Below, piece by piece: positions 51,186 to 60,934 of a stretch of 64,000 nt of DNA; within the stretch, counting starts at the first letter, position 1, and the number at the start of each line of letters is the position of its first letter. The stretch is from Polaribacter huanghezhanensis (GTDB taxonomy: Bacteria; Bacteroidota; Bacteroidia; Flavobacteriales; Flavobacteriaceae), in assembly GCF_030444335.1 (NCBI RefSeq), contig NZ_CP128595.1, positions 1,874,501-1,938,500 on the forward strand. The letters are read 5' to 3'. The notes under the pieces were generated by a model that did not search any database, was not told where the DNA came from, and saw only the letters and a list, made by a program, of their open reading frames with translations. A program made the position numbers and the translations under genes.

Positions 51186-52034
51186 ATGGAGAATTTATTA
51201 CAAATAGAAAAACCATTAGTTTCTGTAAATTGGTTGTATCAACATAAAGATGCAACCAATTTAATAGTTTTAGAGGGTACAATTCCTAAAGTTTCTCTGA
51301 GTAAAATTGATGGTGTTACTGCAGAAAATCAAATTCCGAATACTCGTTTTTTTGATCTTAAAAAAACATTTTCTATTCAAGGAGCAGCGTTTCCAAATAC
51401 AGCAATCAAACCAAAAGATTTTGAACGAGAAGCAAGAAAATTAGGAATCAATAAAAATTCTTGTATTGTGGTGTACGATATGCACGGAATTTATTCTTCG
51501 CCTAGAGTTTGGTGGTTGTTTAAATCGATGGGTTTTGATAATATTGCTGTTTTAGATGGTGGATTTCCTGCATGGGAAAAAGCAAGGTATCCAATAGAGA
51601 AAAAACAAACTCACAATGTTGAATTAGGAGATTTTGAAGCAAAGTATCACCCAGAAAAAATAATTGATTCTGATGCAGTACTAAGATCAATTTCTAACGG
51701 AGAGAAACAAGTTGTTGATGCTCGTTCTGTTGGAAGATTTAATGCAGCCGAACCAGAGCCTAGAAAAGAAATACGAAGCGGTCATATTCCGACTTCTACA
51801 AATTTACCGTTTGCATCACTTTTAAATACTTTTGAATTAAAATCGAAAGAAGAATTAGAGCAATTATTTTTAAAAGTGAATCCATCTAATAAAGCACTTG
51901 TTTTTTCTTGTGGTTCTGGAATTACAGCCTGTATATTGGCTTTAGGAGCAACAATTGTAGGTTATAAAGAGGTTTCTGTGTATGATGGTTCTTGGACAGA
52001 GTGGGGAAGTTTACCTCACTTACCAATTGAATAA
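51186..52034 (+). CDS. Two-domain sulfurtransferase (3-mercaptopyruvate/thiosulfate type)
   Basis: 282 residues with two rhodanese domains. The catalytic loop lies in the C-terminal domain: FSCGSGITACILALG, with Cys242 in CGSGIT, the form typical of 3-mercaptopyruvate sulfurtransferase. The N-terminal domain is inactive (YDMHGIYSSPRVWW). It moves sulfur from mercaptopyruvate or thiosulfate to thiol or cyanide acceptors. It is convergent with the arsenic operon. Confidence 0.92.
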   Translation: MENLLQIEKPLVSVNWLYQHKDATNLIVLEGTIPKVSLSKIDGVTAENQIPNTRFFDLKKTFSIQGAAFPNTAIKPKDFEREARKLGINKNSCIVVYDMHGIYSSPRVWWLFKSMGFDNIAVLDGGFPAWEKARYPIEKKQTHNVELGDFEAKYHPEKIIDSDAVLRSISNGEKQVVDARSVGRFNAAEPEPRKEIRSGHIPTSTNLPFASLLNTFELKSKEELEQLFLKVNPSNKALVFSCGSGITACILALGATIVGYKEVSVYDGSWTEWGSLPHLPIE

Positions 52035-52042
52035 CAGTTTTT

Positions 52043-53086
52043 TTACTGATTTTTTGTGTAATATTTTTTACGCAGCCAAAACGAAACCTTAACCAATAAA
52101 ATTAACGCAGGTACTTCTACTAAAGGACCAATCACTCCTGCAAACGCTTGCCCAGAATTCAATCCAAAAACTGCAATCGCAACCGCAATTGCTAATTCAA
52201 AATTATTTCCTGCTGCTGTAAATGCTACCGAAGCAGTTTTATCATAAGATGCTCCAGTTGCTTTGGTAACAAAAAAGCCGATGATGAACATCAAGGTAAA
52301 ATAAATCAATAACGGAATTGCAATAATGACTACATCCATCGGGATTTCTACAATCAATTCTCCTTTTAAAGAAAACATTACGGTAATGGTAAATAACAAT
52401 GCAATTAATGTTATTGGAGAAATCGTTGGAATAAATGTTTCGGTATACCATTTTTCGCCTTTTAATTTCACTAAAATCAATCGACTTAAAATTCCCAGTG
52501 CAAACGGAATTCCCAAATAAATAGCAACACTTTCTGCAATTGTTGTAATGGAAATGTCTACAATTGCGCCGTCAAATCCAAAATAGGGCGGAAGTACTGT
52601 AATAAAAATCCATGCATAAAAAGAATAGGCAAATACTTGAAAAATACTATTTAACGCAACTAAACCAGCGCCATATTCACTACTTCCTTCAGCCAAATCA
52701 TTCCAAACCAACACCATGGCAATACAGCGAGCTAATCCTATTAAAATAAGCCCAACCATGTATTCTGGATAGTCACGTAAAAACGTAATTGCCAATACAA
52801 ACATTAAAATTGGACCAATGATCCAATTTAAAAGTAGCGAAATGGATAAGATTTTTGTGTTTTTAAACACTTTAGGTAACAAAGCATAATTTACTTTTGC
52901 CAATGGCGGATACATCATTAAAATCAAACCAATTGCAATCGGAATATTTGTGAATCCGCTACTGAAAGAGTTGATGATGTTTGGAAAGGTAGGAATAAAA
53001 TACCCTAATCCGATTCCAATAGCCATGGCTACAAAGATCCATAAGGTTAAATATTTATCAAGAAAGCTTAATTTTTTTGTCGCCAT
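52043..53086 (-). CDS. arsB: Arsenite efflux permease ACR3 family
   Basis: 347 residues, ten membrane helices. It has the family elements [64 protein letters not shown] (with the transport Cys in ARCIAMV) and [20 protein letters not shown]. It expels arsenite using the proton gradient. It is the last gene of the ars operon, after the arsenate reductase-like gene by 3 bp. Confidence 0.94.
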   Translation of the reverse strand: MATKKLSFLDKYLTLWIFVAMAIGIGLGYFIPTFPNIINSFSSGFTNIPIAIGLILMMYPPLAKVNYALLPKVFKNTKILSISLLLNWIIGPILMFVLAITFLRDYPEYMVGLILIGLARCIAMVLVWNDLAEGSSEYGAGLVALNSIFQVFAYSFYAWIFITVLPPYFGFDGAIVDISITTIAESVAIYLGIPFALGILSRLILVKLKGEKWYTETFIPTISPITLIALLFTITVMFSLKGELIVEIPMDVVIIAIPLLIYFTLMFIIGFFVTKATGASYDKTASVAFTAAGNNFELAIAVAIAVFGLNSGQAFAGVIGPLVEVPALILLVKVSFWLRKKYYTKNQ

Positions 53087-53089
53087 TTT

Positions 53090-53725
53090 TTAAGAATTTA
53101 TTTGAGAAAAAATATAGTACATTTCAGTAGCAATTTGAATACTTCTTTCGTTGTATTTTTCTACCTGTTGTGGTGTATTGTCAAATGCTTTTGGATCTTC
53201 AAAAGTGATGGGAATTCGTTTTTCTGCACCCGGAACAAATGGGCAAGCTTCATTTGCTGAATTGCAGGTCATAATGGCAGCAAATGCTGATTTTGGATTG
53301 AAATCATCGTCTAATTTTTTTGAAAATCCGATAATTGGTTGTGCTTCTTTAGAAAATGAAATATTATAAATAGGATTTTTACTTTTAGATTCTTTTGTGA
53401 TTTCAAAACCTGAATGTTGTAAGGTTTCAACAATCATTGGGAAAAGGGCTGTTTCCTCTGTTCCACCAGAATAGCAAAACACGTTTTTGATATTGAAATA
53501 ATGCGCCATGGTTTGTGCCCAAACTTGTGCTAAATGACTTCTACGAGAATTGTGTGTACAAATAAAGTTTAACCAAATTTCTTTATTGTCATCAACTTTT
53601 GTATTGATAAAATCAATTAATGGGTATAAAATTTCTTTTCGTTTGTTCGTAATTGTATCAACATTTAAAGTTGAAATAACGAATTCGATTTCAGGAAGTA
53701 AAGTCATTTTTAATCTGTTTTTCAT
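53090..53725 (-). CDS. arsC: Arsenate reductase-like low-molecular-weight phosphatase-fold protein
   Basis: 211 residues. The P-loop NFICTHNSRRSHLAQVWAQ has the C-x5-R motif (Cys56 to Arg62), and a late DDDFNPKSAFAAIMTCNSANEACPFVPG contains further cysteines that could resolve the intermediate. It should reduce arsenate to arsenite for ACR3. An ATG at 53737 would overlap the DUF6428 gene; ATG 53725 just after that stop is preferred. Confidence 0.88.
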   Translation of the reverse strand: MKNRLKMTLLPEIEFVISTLNVDTITNKRKEILYPLIDFINTKVDDNKEIWLNFICTHNSRRSHLAQVWAQTMAHYFNIKNVFCYSGGTEETALFPMIVETLQHSGFEITKESKSKNPIYNISFSKEAQPIIGFSKKLDDDFNPKSAFAAIMTCNSANEACPFVPGAEKRIPITFEDPKAFDNTPQQVEKYNERSIQIATEMYYIFSQINS

Positions 53726-53727
53726 AA

Positions 53728-54189
53728 TTAACAACAACCGCTAGTTGGGGAGCAACAAGATGAAGCTTGTAAAACTTTTGCAACTTCTTTTACTGTTGGA
53801 ACTTCACATTTTCCTTTAGCCAAACAATCTGTTTGTTTTGTTGTTAATAAAAAGGTTTTTCCGTCAAAATCCAATCCAAACTTACCAATGGTTTCTGCTT
53901 GATATTCTACTTCAATTTCTAAATCTTCTATTTCTAATATTTCTTCAGAAAGTTTAATAATGTGTATTAATTTCTCTGGATGCAATCTATGGTCATAATC
54001 GTTGGCGTTCCAAAGTTGAAAATTAACCACTTCTTCTTTACGGATTGTGCCACCACAATCGATAAAATTTTTAGTTATTTTTCCAACTTCGGTCACATGA
54101 AAATGATTGGGAACTAATTCTCCGTTTGGCAATTGAAAAGCAATTGTTTCTAATCTATTTAAAGCTTCTTTTATTTCTGATAATTTCAT
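53728..54189 (-). CDS. DUF6428 family protein with Cys-rich tail
   Basis: 153 residues. Body: LPNGELVPNHFHVTEVGKITKNFIDCGGTIRKEEVVNFQLWNANDYDHRLHPEKL, a conserved family found in arsenic operons. The C-terminus ends ASSCCSPTSGCC, with four Cys that could bind arsenite or transfer it. It may serve as an arsenic-binding helper (inference). It lies between arsR and arsC on the same strand. Confidence 0.85.
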   Translation of the reverse strand: MKLSEIKEALNRLETIAFQLPNGELVPNHFHVTEVGKITKNFIDCGGTIRKEEVVNFQLWNANDYDHRLHPEKLIHIIKLSEEILEIEDLEIEVEYQAETIGKFGLDFDGKTFLLTTKQTDCLAKGKCEVPTVKEVAKVLQASSCCSPTSGCC

Positions 54190-54227
54190 GATTTTAATAT
54201 TTTAAGATGATTAAATCTGTTATTTTT

Positions 54228-54560
54228 TTAGCAACAATTTTCTTTTTCCGTAAGATCTTGATTTAAAAATTGAAACATCACTTCTTTCATTCTCGTCCAA
54301 TTTTTTGAGTCTATACAGTAACAAACACTCGTGCCTTCCACATTTCCTTTAATCAAACCTAAGAGTTTTAATTCTTTTAAATGCTGAGATATTGTGGGTT
54401 GTGCTAATTTTATTTCATTTACTAAATCGCCACAAACACACGCGTCAATTTTAAATAAATGCTGTAAAATGGCAACTCTTGCTGGATGTCCAAATACTTT
54501 GGCAAACAAAGCAATTTCATTTTGTTCGTCAGTAAATTTTTCTGCTTTTGTGATTCCCAT
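54228..54560 (-). CDS. arsR: ArsR-family arsenic-responsive repressor
   Basis: 110 residues. The winged helix has KIDACVCGDLVNEIKLAQPTISQHLKELKLLGLI, with Cys41 and Cys43 in the ACVCGD motif that senses As(III)/Sb(III), and a late SVCYC and ENCC that could add ligands. It should repress the ars operon. A TAATATTG box with flanking AT-rich dyad lies just upstream. Confidence 0.94.
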   Translation of the reverse strand: MGITKAEKFTDEQNEIALFAKVFGHPARVAILQHLFKIDACVCGDLVNEIKLAQPTISQHLKELKLLGLIKGNVEGTSVCYCIDSKNWTRMKEVMFQFLNQDLTEKENCC

Positions 54561-54582
54561 TTGCTCTTTAATTGTTTCATTG

Positions 54583-54590
54583 CAATATTA
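54583..54590 (-). promoter_or_regulatory. Promoter of the ars operon
   Basis: On the minus strand TAATATTG (one mismatch to TAnnTTTG) with dyad-like TTATTAATCGTAATATTGCA around it, 23 bp before the arsR start. Probable ArsR operator. Confidence 0.5.
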
Positions 54591-54639
54591 CGATTAATAA
54601 TGAAACCAACAAACTATTTTTTTTGTTTTTTTATAAAAA

Positions 54640-55287
54640 TTAAATGAATTTCTTTAGTTCACTAAAAGCAGTTATCACTTTGTCTGCATTTTCTAAGGTT
54701 TGATCTGCAGCTAACGGATTTCTGTATCCAAAAACAAAAATGCCAGCAGCATTTGCTGCTTTAACGCCGTTATCAGAATCCTCAATAACAATACAATTTT
54801 CTTTGGGAGTGTTTCCTAAAACGGCCGCTTTTTCAAAAATCTCTGGATGTGGTTTTGATTCCTTTAAATCTGCTCCGCTTATTTTTGCCGTAAAATAGGG
54901 ATTTAAATCAAAGCGATTAAAAACCCGATTAATATTTACCATGGCAGAAGAAGAAGCTAAAATTAGCGTAATTTCTTTTTCATAAAAATACTTGATGATT
55001 TCTTCGACACCTTTTACCAAATGCAATGTTGGATCGCTTTCAAAAAAATTTACATAACGCTTTCTTTTTTGCAACACCAATTCGTTTGGATCTTGATCTA
55101 AACTAAAATGCGCAACCAATTTCTGAAATGCATTAATGGTAGAAGAACCTGTTAAAGTTTTGTATAATTCTTCAGAAACTTCTAATCCTAAAGAAATAAA
55201 AGTTTCGTAATACGCTTTTTTATGGAGTAATTCTGAATCGATAATTACGCCATCCATATCAAAAATTACACATTGTATCCTGTTCAT
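54640..55287 (-). CDS. HAD-superfamily phosphatase (beta-phosphoglucomutase-like)
   Basis: 215 residues. Motif I FDMDGVIIDSE (Asp10, Asp12), motif II LILASSSA, motif III SKPHPEIFEKAA and motif IV VIEDSDNGVKAANAAG. The cap (about 17-85) is the four-helix type of subfamily IA. It hydrolyses a phosphorylated small molecule, or acts as a mutase; the substrate cannot be told. It overlaps the DCC gene by 4 bp. Confidence 0.9.
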   Translation of the reverse strand: MNRIQCVIFDMDGVIIDSELLHKKAYYETFISLGLEVSEELYKTLTGSSTINAFQKLVAHFSLDQDPNELVLQKRKRYVNFFESDPTLHLVKGVEEIIKYFYEKEITLILASSSAMVNINRVFNRFDLNPYFTAKISGADLKESKPHPEIFEKAAVLGNTPKENCIVIEDSDNGVKAANAAGIFVFGYRNPLAADQTLENADKVITAFSELKKFI

Positions 55288-55712
55288 GAGTCTATAAATT
55301 TAGATTTTAATTCTGGAGTTGGTAGCATGCAGCTTTCTTTTTTTCCAAACCATTTGTAGCGATTTTTTGCAATATAATTGTAAACCAAATCTCTAAACGC
55401 TGTTGGTAAAATCCAAAAGATTTGAAAAAGCATCCAGAATCCACCAAAATGTTTTGCAATTTTTAATGCTGCAGTAGATTTAATATAAAACGTAGTATTT
55501 GATACAACCAAAACAATAGAATCTATTTTTTTTGTATCAATCTTAAAATGATGTGTGATTTCTTTTCCTATTTCTGATTGAAGTGAAGCAAATAAAAAAA
55601 TATTTTGTGTGTCTTTTTTTATAATTTTTAAAACAGAAGCGTTGCAAAAATTACAAACTCCATCAAAAAGGACTAGTTGCTTATTTTTTAGTAGTTTATC
55701 AAATAGATCCAT
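55284..55712 (-). CDS. DCC-family thiol-disulfide oxidoreductase-like protein
   Basis: 142 residues. The N-terminal motif LVLFDGVCNFCNASV has the D-x-x-C-x-x-C signature (Cys20, Cys23). The middle SLQSEIGKEI and a YNYIAKNRYKWFGKKESC end are typical of the family. A redox role is presumed from the CxxC. It precedes the HAD gene in a two-gene unit. Confidence 0.87.
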   Translation of the reverse strand: MDLFDKLLKNKQLVLFDGVCNFCNASVLKIIKKDTQNIFLFASLQSEIGKEITHHFKIDTKKIDSIVLVVSNTTFYIKSTAALKIAKHFGGFWMLFQIFWILPTAFRDLVYNYIAKNRYKWFGKKESCMLPTPELKSKFIDS

Positions 55713-55885
55713 CAGAAAAAAGTATCATTAAAAATAATATTCTACAAATTTCCATAAAATTAATGAATTTCATGTAACAATTTTTGCTTTAAGACGTCAG
55801 ATACACAGAAGTAGTTATAAAACAGAAAAGTTTGCTAAAGTGATTCTTTAACATAACATTAATAGCTTTAAAATAACGCAATAAT

Positions 55886-55893
55886 TACTTTCG
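55886..55893 (+). promoter_or_regulatory. Promoter of the MacAB-like operon
   Basis: TACTTTCG (one base off TAnnTTTG) 20 bp before the first gene. The divergent gap 55713-55913 is otherwise AT-rich without features. Confidence 0.5.
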
Positions 55894-55913
55894 CAAAAAA
55901 GGAACTAATTCAG

Positions 55914-56606
55914 ATGATAGAAATAAAAAAACTACACAAATCTTATCCAATCGGGAAGGATTCTTTACATGTTTTAAAAGGAATTGATTTACATATTAAA
56001 GAAGGTGAATTTGTTTCAATTATGGGATCTTCTGGTTCAGGAAAATCTACATTATTAAACATTGTTGGCCTTTTAGATGAACATGATGAAGGAGAATATT
56101 ATTTAAACGGTCAGTTAATTAAAAATTTAAATGAAAAGAAAGCAGCTATTTTAAGAAATAAATTTTTAGGATTTGTTTTTCAGTCGTTTAATTTAATATC
56201 CTACAAAACTGCTTTAGAAAACGTTGCATTACCATTATATTATAAAGGTATTCCAAGAAAAGAACGTTTAAAAATAGCAATGGAATATTTAGATAAAGTT
56301 GAATTAAAAGATTGGGCAAATCATTTACCAAATGAATTGTCTGGTGGACAAAAGCAACGTGTTGCAATTGCAAGAGCTTTGGTAACACAACCAAAAGTTG
56401 TTTTGGCAGATGAACCAACAGGAGCATTAGATTCTACTACTACAGACAATGTAATGGATTTGTTAAGAGATATCAATAACGAAGGAATGACTGTTTTTGT
56501 TATTACACACGAAGAAGAAGTTGCAGAACAAACCAAAAGAATTGTTAGATTAAAAGATGGCGTTATTATTAGCGATGAATTAACCAATAAAGCAAAAGCA
56601 GTATAG
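55914..56606 (+). CDS. ABC exporter ATP-binding protein (MacB/LolD type)
   Basis: 230 residues: Walker A GSSGSGKSTLLN, Q loop FQSFNL, signature LSGGQKQRVAIARAL, Walker B VVLADEPTGALDS and the H-loop ITHEEEVAE. It drives the two FtsX-like permeases that follow. The gene order of ATPase, two permeases and a periplasmic adaptor fits a MacAB-type exporter for peptides, lipids or antibiotics. Confidence 0.95.
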   Translation: MIEIKKLHKSYPIGKDSLHVLKGIDLHIKEGEFVSIMGSSGSGKSTLLNIVGLLDEHDEGEYYLNGQLIKNLNEKKAAILRNKFLGFVFQSFNLISYKTALENVALPLYYKGIPRKERLKIAMEYLDKVELKDWANHLPNELSGGQKQRVAIARALVTQPKVVLADEPTGALDSTTTDNVMDLLRDINNEGMTVFVITHEEEVAEQTKRIVRLKDGVIISDELTNKAKAV

Positions 56607-56607
56607 T

Positions 56608-57837
56608 ATGTTCGATTTAGATCGTTGGAGAGAAATTTTTCAAAGCATCAGTAAAAACAAATTACGTTCTGTAATGTCTGGTTTTACAGTAGCTTTTGCA
56701 ATCTTACTTTTTACCTTATTATTTGGGATTGTAAGTGGACTTAGTAACTCTTTTAAAGATGCTTTTTCTGATGATGCTGCAAATTTTATGTCTGTTAGGG
56801 TTAGAAAAACAACGAAACCTTATAAAGGATTACAAACAGGTAGAGTAATCCAATTAAAAAATAAAGATTATAATTTTGTAAAAAACGGATACGATTCTAA
56901 AATACAGTATTTAACAGCTAGAGTAAATAAAAGCGTAAACATTTCATACAAAGACAAACAAGATAATTATAGTTTAAGAGCTGTTAACCCAGATCATCAA
57001 TTTTTGGAAAAAACAATTATTGATGAAGGAAGGTATATTAACGATAGAGATTTAAAAGAAAAAGCCAAAGTAATTGTAATTGGTCGTTTAGTAAAACAAG
57101 ACTTATTTGGAGAAAGACCAGCCTTAGGAAAGCGTGTAAATGTTAGTGGAATATCCTATCAAATTATTGGTGTTTTTTCTGATGAAGGTGGAGATAATGA
57201 AGAACGTTATACATATATACCAGTTACAACAGCTCAAATGATTTATGGTAATAACGACTTTATCAATCAAATTAATATTGGATATAATCCAGATTTAAGT
57301 TTAGATGAAGCAATCGCTTTTGGTAATAAATTGGAACGAGATTTAAGAAAGGAATTAAATATAGCTCCAGATGATCAAAGCGCTTTATCTGTTCAGAATA
57401 TGGCAGATACAAATAAAGGTGTTGGTACTTTTGTAATAGCGTTGTACTTTATTGTAATTTTTATTGGATCAGGAACGTTGGTTGCAGGAATCATCGGTAT
57501 TAGTAATATTATGATTTTTGTTATTAAAGAACGAACAAAAGAGTTTGGAATCAGAAAAGCTTTAGGTGCTCAACCAGCATCAATTGTTGGAATGGTTGTA
57601 CAAGAATCCGTTTTGATAACAACAATTGCTGGATATTTAGGGTTGTCACTAGGAACCTTTATTTTAAGTGAAATTGGAAATAGTTTAGAAGATTATTTTA
57701 TAAAAGATCCAAGTGTAAGCCCAGGAATTGTAATAGGAGCAACTATTACTTTAATTTTATCAGGGTTAATTGCAGGATATGTTCCCGCAAAAAGAGCAGC
57801 AAGTATTAAACCAATTGTAGCATTAAGAGCAGATTAA
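56608..57837 (+). CDS. ABC exporter permease 1 (MacB/FtsX type)
   Basis: 409 residues. One N-terminal membrane helix (about 20-45), a large periplasmic domain (about 46-270) and three C-terminal helices (about 275-400) with GISNIMIFVIKERTKEFGIRKALGAQPASI, the coupling segment of this family. Starts one base after the ATPase stop. It pairs with the next permease as a heterodimer. Confidence 0.94.
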   Translation: MFDLDRWREIFQSISKNKLRSVMSGFTVAFAILLFTLLFGIVSGLSNSFKDAFSDDAANFMSVRVRKTTKPYKGLQTGRVIQLKNKDYNFVKNGYDSKIQYLTARVNKSVNISYKDKQDNYSLRAVNPDHQFLEKTIIDEGRYINDRDLKEKAKVIVIGRLVKQDLFGERPALGKRVNVSGISYQIIGVFSDEGGDNEERYTYIPVTTAQMIYGNNDFINQINIGYNPDLSLDEAIAFGNKLERDLRKELNIAPDDQSALSVQNMADTNKGVGTFVIALYFIVIFIGSGTLVAGIIGISNIMIFVIKERTKEFGIRKALGAQPASIVGMVVQESVLITTIAGYLGLSLGTFILSEIGNSLEDYFIKDPSVSPGIVIGATITLILSGLIAGYVPAKRAASIKPIVALRAD

Positions 57838-57838
57838 G

Positions 57839-59083
57839 ATGAAATTTTTATTTGATTCAGATACATGGCAAGAAATTTACGGAAGTATTCGTAAAAATAA
57901 AACCAGAACAGCAATTACTATAGTTGGTGTGTTGTGGGGAATTTTCTTGTTAGTTGTTTTATTAGGTGCAGCAAGAGGGATAGAGAATAATTTTAATAAA
58001 ATTTTTGGAAGCTTTGCTACCAATAGCGTCTTTATTTTTCCACGAGCTACCGAAATACCATTTAAAGGATTCCAAAAAAATCGCAGATTTAGTTTAACCT
58101 TAAAGGATGTAGAAATTTTAAAAAGTGAATATAGCAAAGAAATTAGATTATTAGCACCAAGAAATCAAACATCAAATTTAATTATAAAAGGGTTTAAAAC
58201 AGGTACTTTTCAAGTTAGTGGAGATTATCCAGTTTTAGATAAAATACAGAAAAAGAACTTAATGTATGGTCGTTTTTTAAACGAAAATGATATTTTATCC
58301 TATGCAAAAGTTTGTGTTATCTCTGAGGAAATGTACAAACAATTGTTTGAAAAGAATGAATTTCCAATAGGTCAACTTGTTAATATAAATAGTATCAATT
58401 ATAAAGTAGTTGGCGTTTATAAGCCTTCTATCGGAATTAGTTTTGATGGAGATTCTGCTTACATACCATTTTCAACTTTTCAAAAAGTGTACAATACTGG
58501 AAATAAAATAGGCTGGATGATGATTACTGCCAATGATGGAATTGACATTGTACAAATGGAAGCAGATATTTTGTTAACCTTAAAAAATCTACATAATGTA
58601 AGTCCAGAGGATCAAAGAGCATTTGGTAGTATAAACCTTGGAGTAGCAATAGCAAAAGTAACTGGGTTTTTAACTGGAATGCAATTTTTAACATGGTTTG
58701 TTGGTATTGCTACATTAATTGCTGGAGTTTTTGCCATTGGTAATATTTTATTAATTACAGTGAAAGAACGTACAAAAGAAATCGGAATTAGAAGAGCCCT
58801 TGGAGCAACTCCACTTAGTATTAGAAGACAAATTGTTTTAGAATCTGTATTCTTAACTACAGTTGCAGGAATGTTAGGAATTGTTTTTGGAGCTTTAGTT
58901 TTATTTGGATTAGATAAATTGGTAGGAAATGGAGAAAATGCAGTATTAGTTAATCCAACTGTAAATATTCCAATTATATTAATAGCATTTTTAACATTAA
59001 CGGTATTTGGGTCTTTAATAGGATTGATACCAGCATATATGGCAACAATAGTGAAACCAATAGAAGCATTAAGAGAAGAATAA
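57839..59083 (+). CDS. ABC exporter permease 2 (MacB/FtsX type)
   Basis: 414 residues with the same topology as permease 1: N-terminal helix (about 22-42), periplasmic domain and three C-terminal helices with GNILLITVKERTKEIGIRRALGATPLSI. It starts one base after the first permease stop. The two permeases share the start WREIFQSISKNK / WQEIYGSIRKNK, so they arose by duplication. Confidence 0.94.
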   Translation: MKFLFDSDTWQEIYGSIRKNKTRTAITIVGVLWGIFLLVVLLGAARGIENNFNKIFGSFATNSVFIFPRATEIPFKGFQKNRRFSLTLKDVEILKSEYSKEIRLLAPRNQTSNLIIKGFKTGTFQVSGDYPVLDKIQKKNLMYGRFLNENDILSYAKVCVISEEMYKQLFEKNEFPIGQLVNINSINYKVVGVYKPSIGISFDGDSAYIPFSTFQKVYNTGNKIGWMMITANDGIDIVQMEADILLTLKNLHNVSPEDQRAFGSINLGVAIAKVTGFLTGMQFLTWFVGIATLIAGVFAIGNILLITVKERTKEIGIRRALGATPLSIRRQIVLESVFLTTVAGMLGIVFGALVLFGLDKLVGNGENAVLVNPTVNIPIILIAFLTLTVFGSLIGLIPAYMATIVKPIEALREE

Positions 59084-59096
59084 ACAAATAACAATT

Positions 59097-60224
59097 ATGA
59101 GTAAAAGAGCAAAAATTATTTTAGCAATTATAGCAGTAGGTTTTATTGCGGCCCTTATTTGGTTCGGTAAAAAGAACAAAACAAATATTATAGAATTTGA
59201 AACTGAAACAGCTTTCACTACAACTATTGTTGAAAAAACTGTTGCAACTGGTAAAGTTGTGCCACTAGAAGAAGTAGAGATTAAACCTCAAATTACAGGA
59301 ATTATTGATGAAGTCTTTGTAGTTGAAGGAGCCATCGTAAAAAATGGAGATTTAATCGCAACCGTTAGAGTTGTACCAAACATAGCTTCTTTAAATAGTG
59401 CTACAGGTAGAGTTAAATCTGCAATGCTAAGTTTTAACAATGCAAAAATTTCTTATGATAGAAATAAAAAACTATTTGATAAAGGAGTAATCTCTGGTCA
59501 AGAATTTGAAACTGCAGAACTTAACTTTGATAATGCTAAATTAAATTTAGCAAATGCTGAATCTGATTTAGAAATCATTAAAAAAGGTTCAACATCTGGT
59601 TTAGGAAAAACAACAAATACAAATATTATAGCTACAGCATCAGGTATGATTTTGGAGATTCCTGTTAAAAAAGGATATCAAGTAACTCAAACAAACGACT
59701 TTAATGCAGGTACTACAATTGCTAGTATTGCAGATATGACCAAAATGATTTTTGAAGGAAAAGTGGATGAGTCTGAAGTTAGCAAATTAATAGTAGGAAC
59801 TAAAATTGAAGTTTCTTTAGGGGCAATAGAAGGAAAAAAATTTCCTGCAAAATTAAATTTTGTAGCACCAAAAGGTACTGAAGAAGGAGGAGCTGTTCAA
59901 TTTAAAATAAAAGCAGATGTAACGTTGGATAAAAACAATTTTATTAGAGCAGGTTACAGTGCAAATGCAGATATCGTTTTAGTAAAAAAAGAAGGAGTTT
60001 TAGCGATTAAAGAAGCTTTGTTACGTTTTGATAAAAAAACGGAAGAGCCTTATGTAGAAGTTAAAGTTGGAGATACATTTGAAAAAAGAACTGTAAAACT
60101 AGGTATTTCTGATGGTGTAGATATTGAAGTTCTTTCTGGTATAACTAAAGATGACCAAATTAAAATTTGGAACAAAGCATCTAAAGATGATGTCAATAAA
60201 AACGGTGGTAGAAGAAATAATTAA
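59097..60224 (+). CDS. Periplasmic adaptor of the MacAB-like exporter (HlyD/MacA type)
   Basis: 375 residues. An N-terminal membrane anchor (about 5-22) is followed by a barrel-sandwich (biotinyl-lipoyl) domain split by a helical hairpin (about 95-165, GRVKSAMLSFNNAKISYDRNKKLFDKG) and beta-barrel and membrane-proximal domains. It links the permeases to an outer-membrane channel (TolC-like), which is not encoded here. Unlike the usual order, the adaptor follows the permeases. Confidence 0.93.
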   Translation: MSKRAKIILAIIAVGFIAALIWFGKKNKTNIIEFETETAFTTTIVEKTVATGKVVPLEEVEIKPQITGIIDEVFVVEGAIVKNGDLIATVRVVPNIASLNSATGRVKSAMLSFNNAKISYDRNKKLFDKGVISGQEFETAELNFDNAKLNLANAESDLEIIKKGSTSGLGKTTNTNIIATASGMILEIPVKKGYQVTQTNDFNAGTTIASIADMTKMIFEGKVDESEVSKLIVGTKIEVSLGAIEGKKFPAKLNFVAPKGTEEGGAVQFKIKADVTLDKNNFIRAGYSANADIVLVKKEGVLAIKEALLRFDKKTEEPYVEVKVGDTFEKRTVKLGISDGVDIEVLSGITKDDQIKIWNKASKDDVNKNGGRRNN

Positions 60225-60240
60225 GAACTCATAACTTACT

Positions 60241-60276
60241 AAAAAGAGGAAATTTCTAATGAAATTTCCTCTTTTT
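60241..60276. terminator. Bidirectional terminator
   Basis: AAAGAGGAAATTTC-taat-GAAATTTCCTCTTT with T-run, between the adaptor gene and the convergent PagL-like gene; the last base of the latter stop lies in it. Confidence 0.88.
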
Positions 60277-60934
60277 ATTTTAAAGAATATTGAAAACCAA
60301 AACCCGTATTAAAAATAGTATATCCGCTATTTGGTAACTGAAAATCTAAATTAGATACATGTCCTAATCCACCAAAAAACTGAATAGATGTTTTCTGGTT
60401 TAACTGTAAATCCAATCCTAAATTTCCGTTTTCTAAAAAAGTAAACCCTTTTGCCAAACGTTCTGTTGCTGTATCAACATAGCTAAGTCCTAAACCAGCT
60501 TGAAAAAATATACTTAGGTTTTTAAAGAGCTGTTGTTTTGCCTCTATACCAAACTCAATTGCAGTAATCGAAAGGTTTTTTAACTGGGTATAACGTTGTC
60601 TTTTTTCTATATAATTATCTTCTTCTGGTCTTACAAATTGCTCATTGTATAATTGGTGTTTTATAAATTGTATTTGTGGCTGTACAATCAAAGAAACTTC
60701 AACAGATTTAAGTGTTGTTATTGGAAAATACAATTGCCCTTTTATAATGTTTGCCCTGTAAAAATAATCTACATCATCAAACATAAAATTGTTTTCGTTT
60801 CCCTGAGAAAACTGCATTCCAATTTTAGTAAGAGTAAAGAAACCCTTAGTTGACTTTTGTCCGTAAGATGAAGTAATCAAACAACTAAAAACGAAAACAA
60901 AACCAATTATTTTTTTGTAAAAATTTGTTGTCAT
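60275..60934 (-). CDS. PagL-like outer-membrane protein (acyloxyacyl hydrolase family)
   Basis: 219 residues. Signal peptide (about 1-25, ending SSYGQ) followed by a beta barrel with alternating aromatic strands. The C-terminal part GGLGHVSNLDFQLPNSGYTIFNTGFGFQYSL has the PagL arrangement with the His-x-Ser of the active site and conserved Asn. PagL removes an acyl chain from lipid A. The ATG at 60934 lies within a dispersed repeat (AATGACA end). Confidence 0.75.
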   Translation of the reverse strand: MTTNFYKKIIGFVFVFSCLITSSYGQKSTKGFFTLTKIGMQFSQGNENNFMFDDVDYFYRANIIKGQLYFPITTLKSVEVSLIVQPQIQFIKHQLYNEQFVRPEEDNYIEKRQRYTQLKNLSITAIEFGIEAKQQLFKNLSIFFQAGLGLSYVDTATERLAKGFTFLENGNLGLDLQLNQKTSIQFFGGLGHVSNLDFQLPNSGYTIFNTGFGFQYSLK

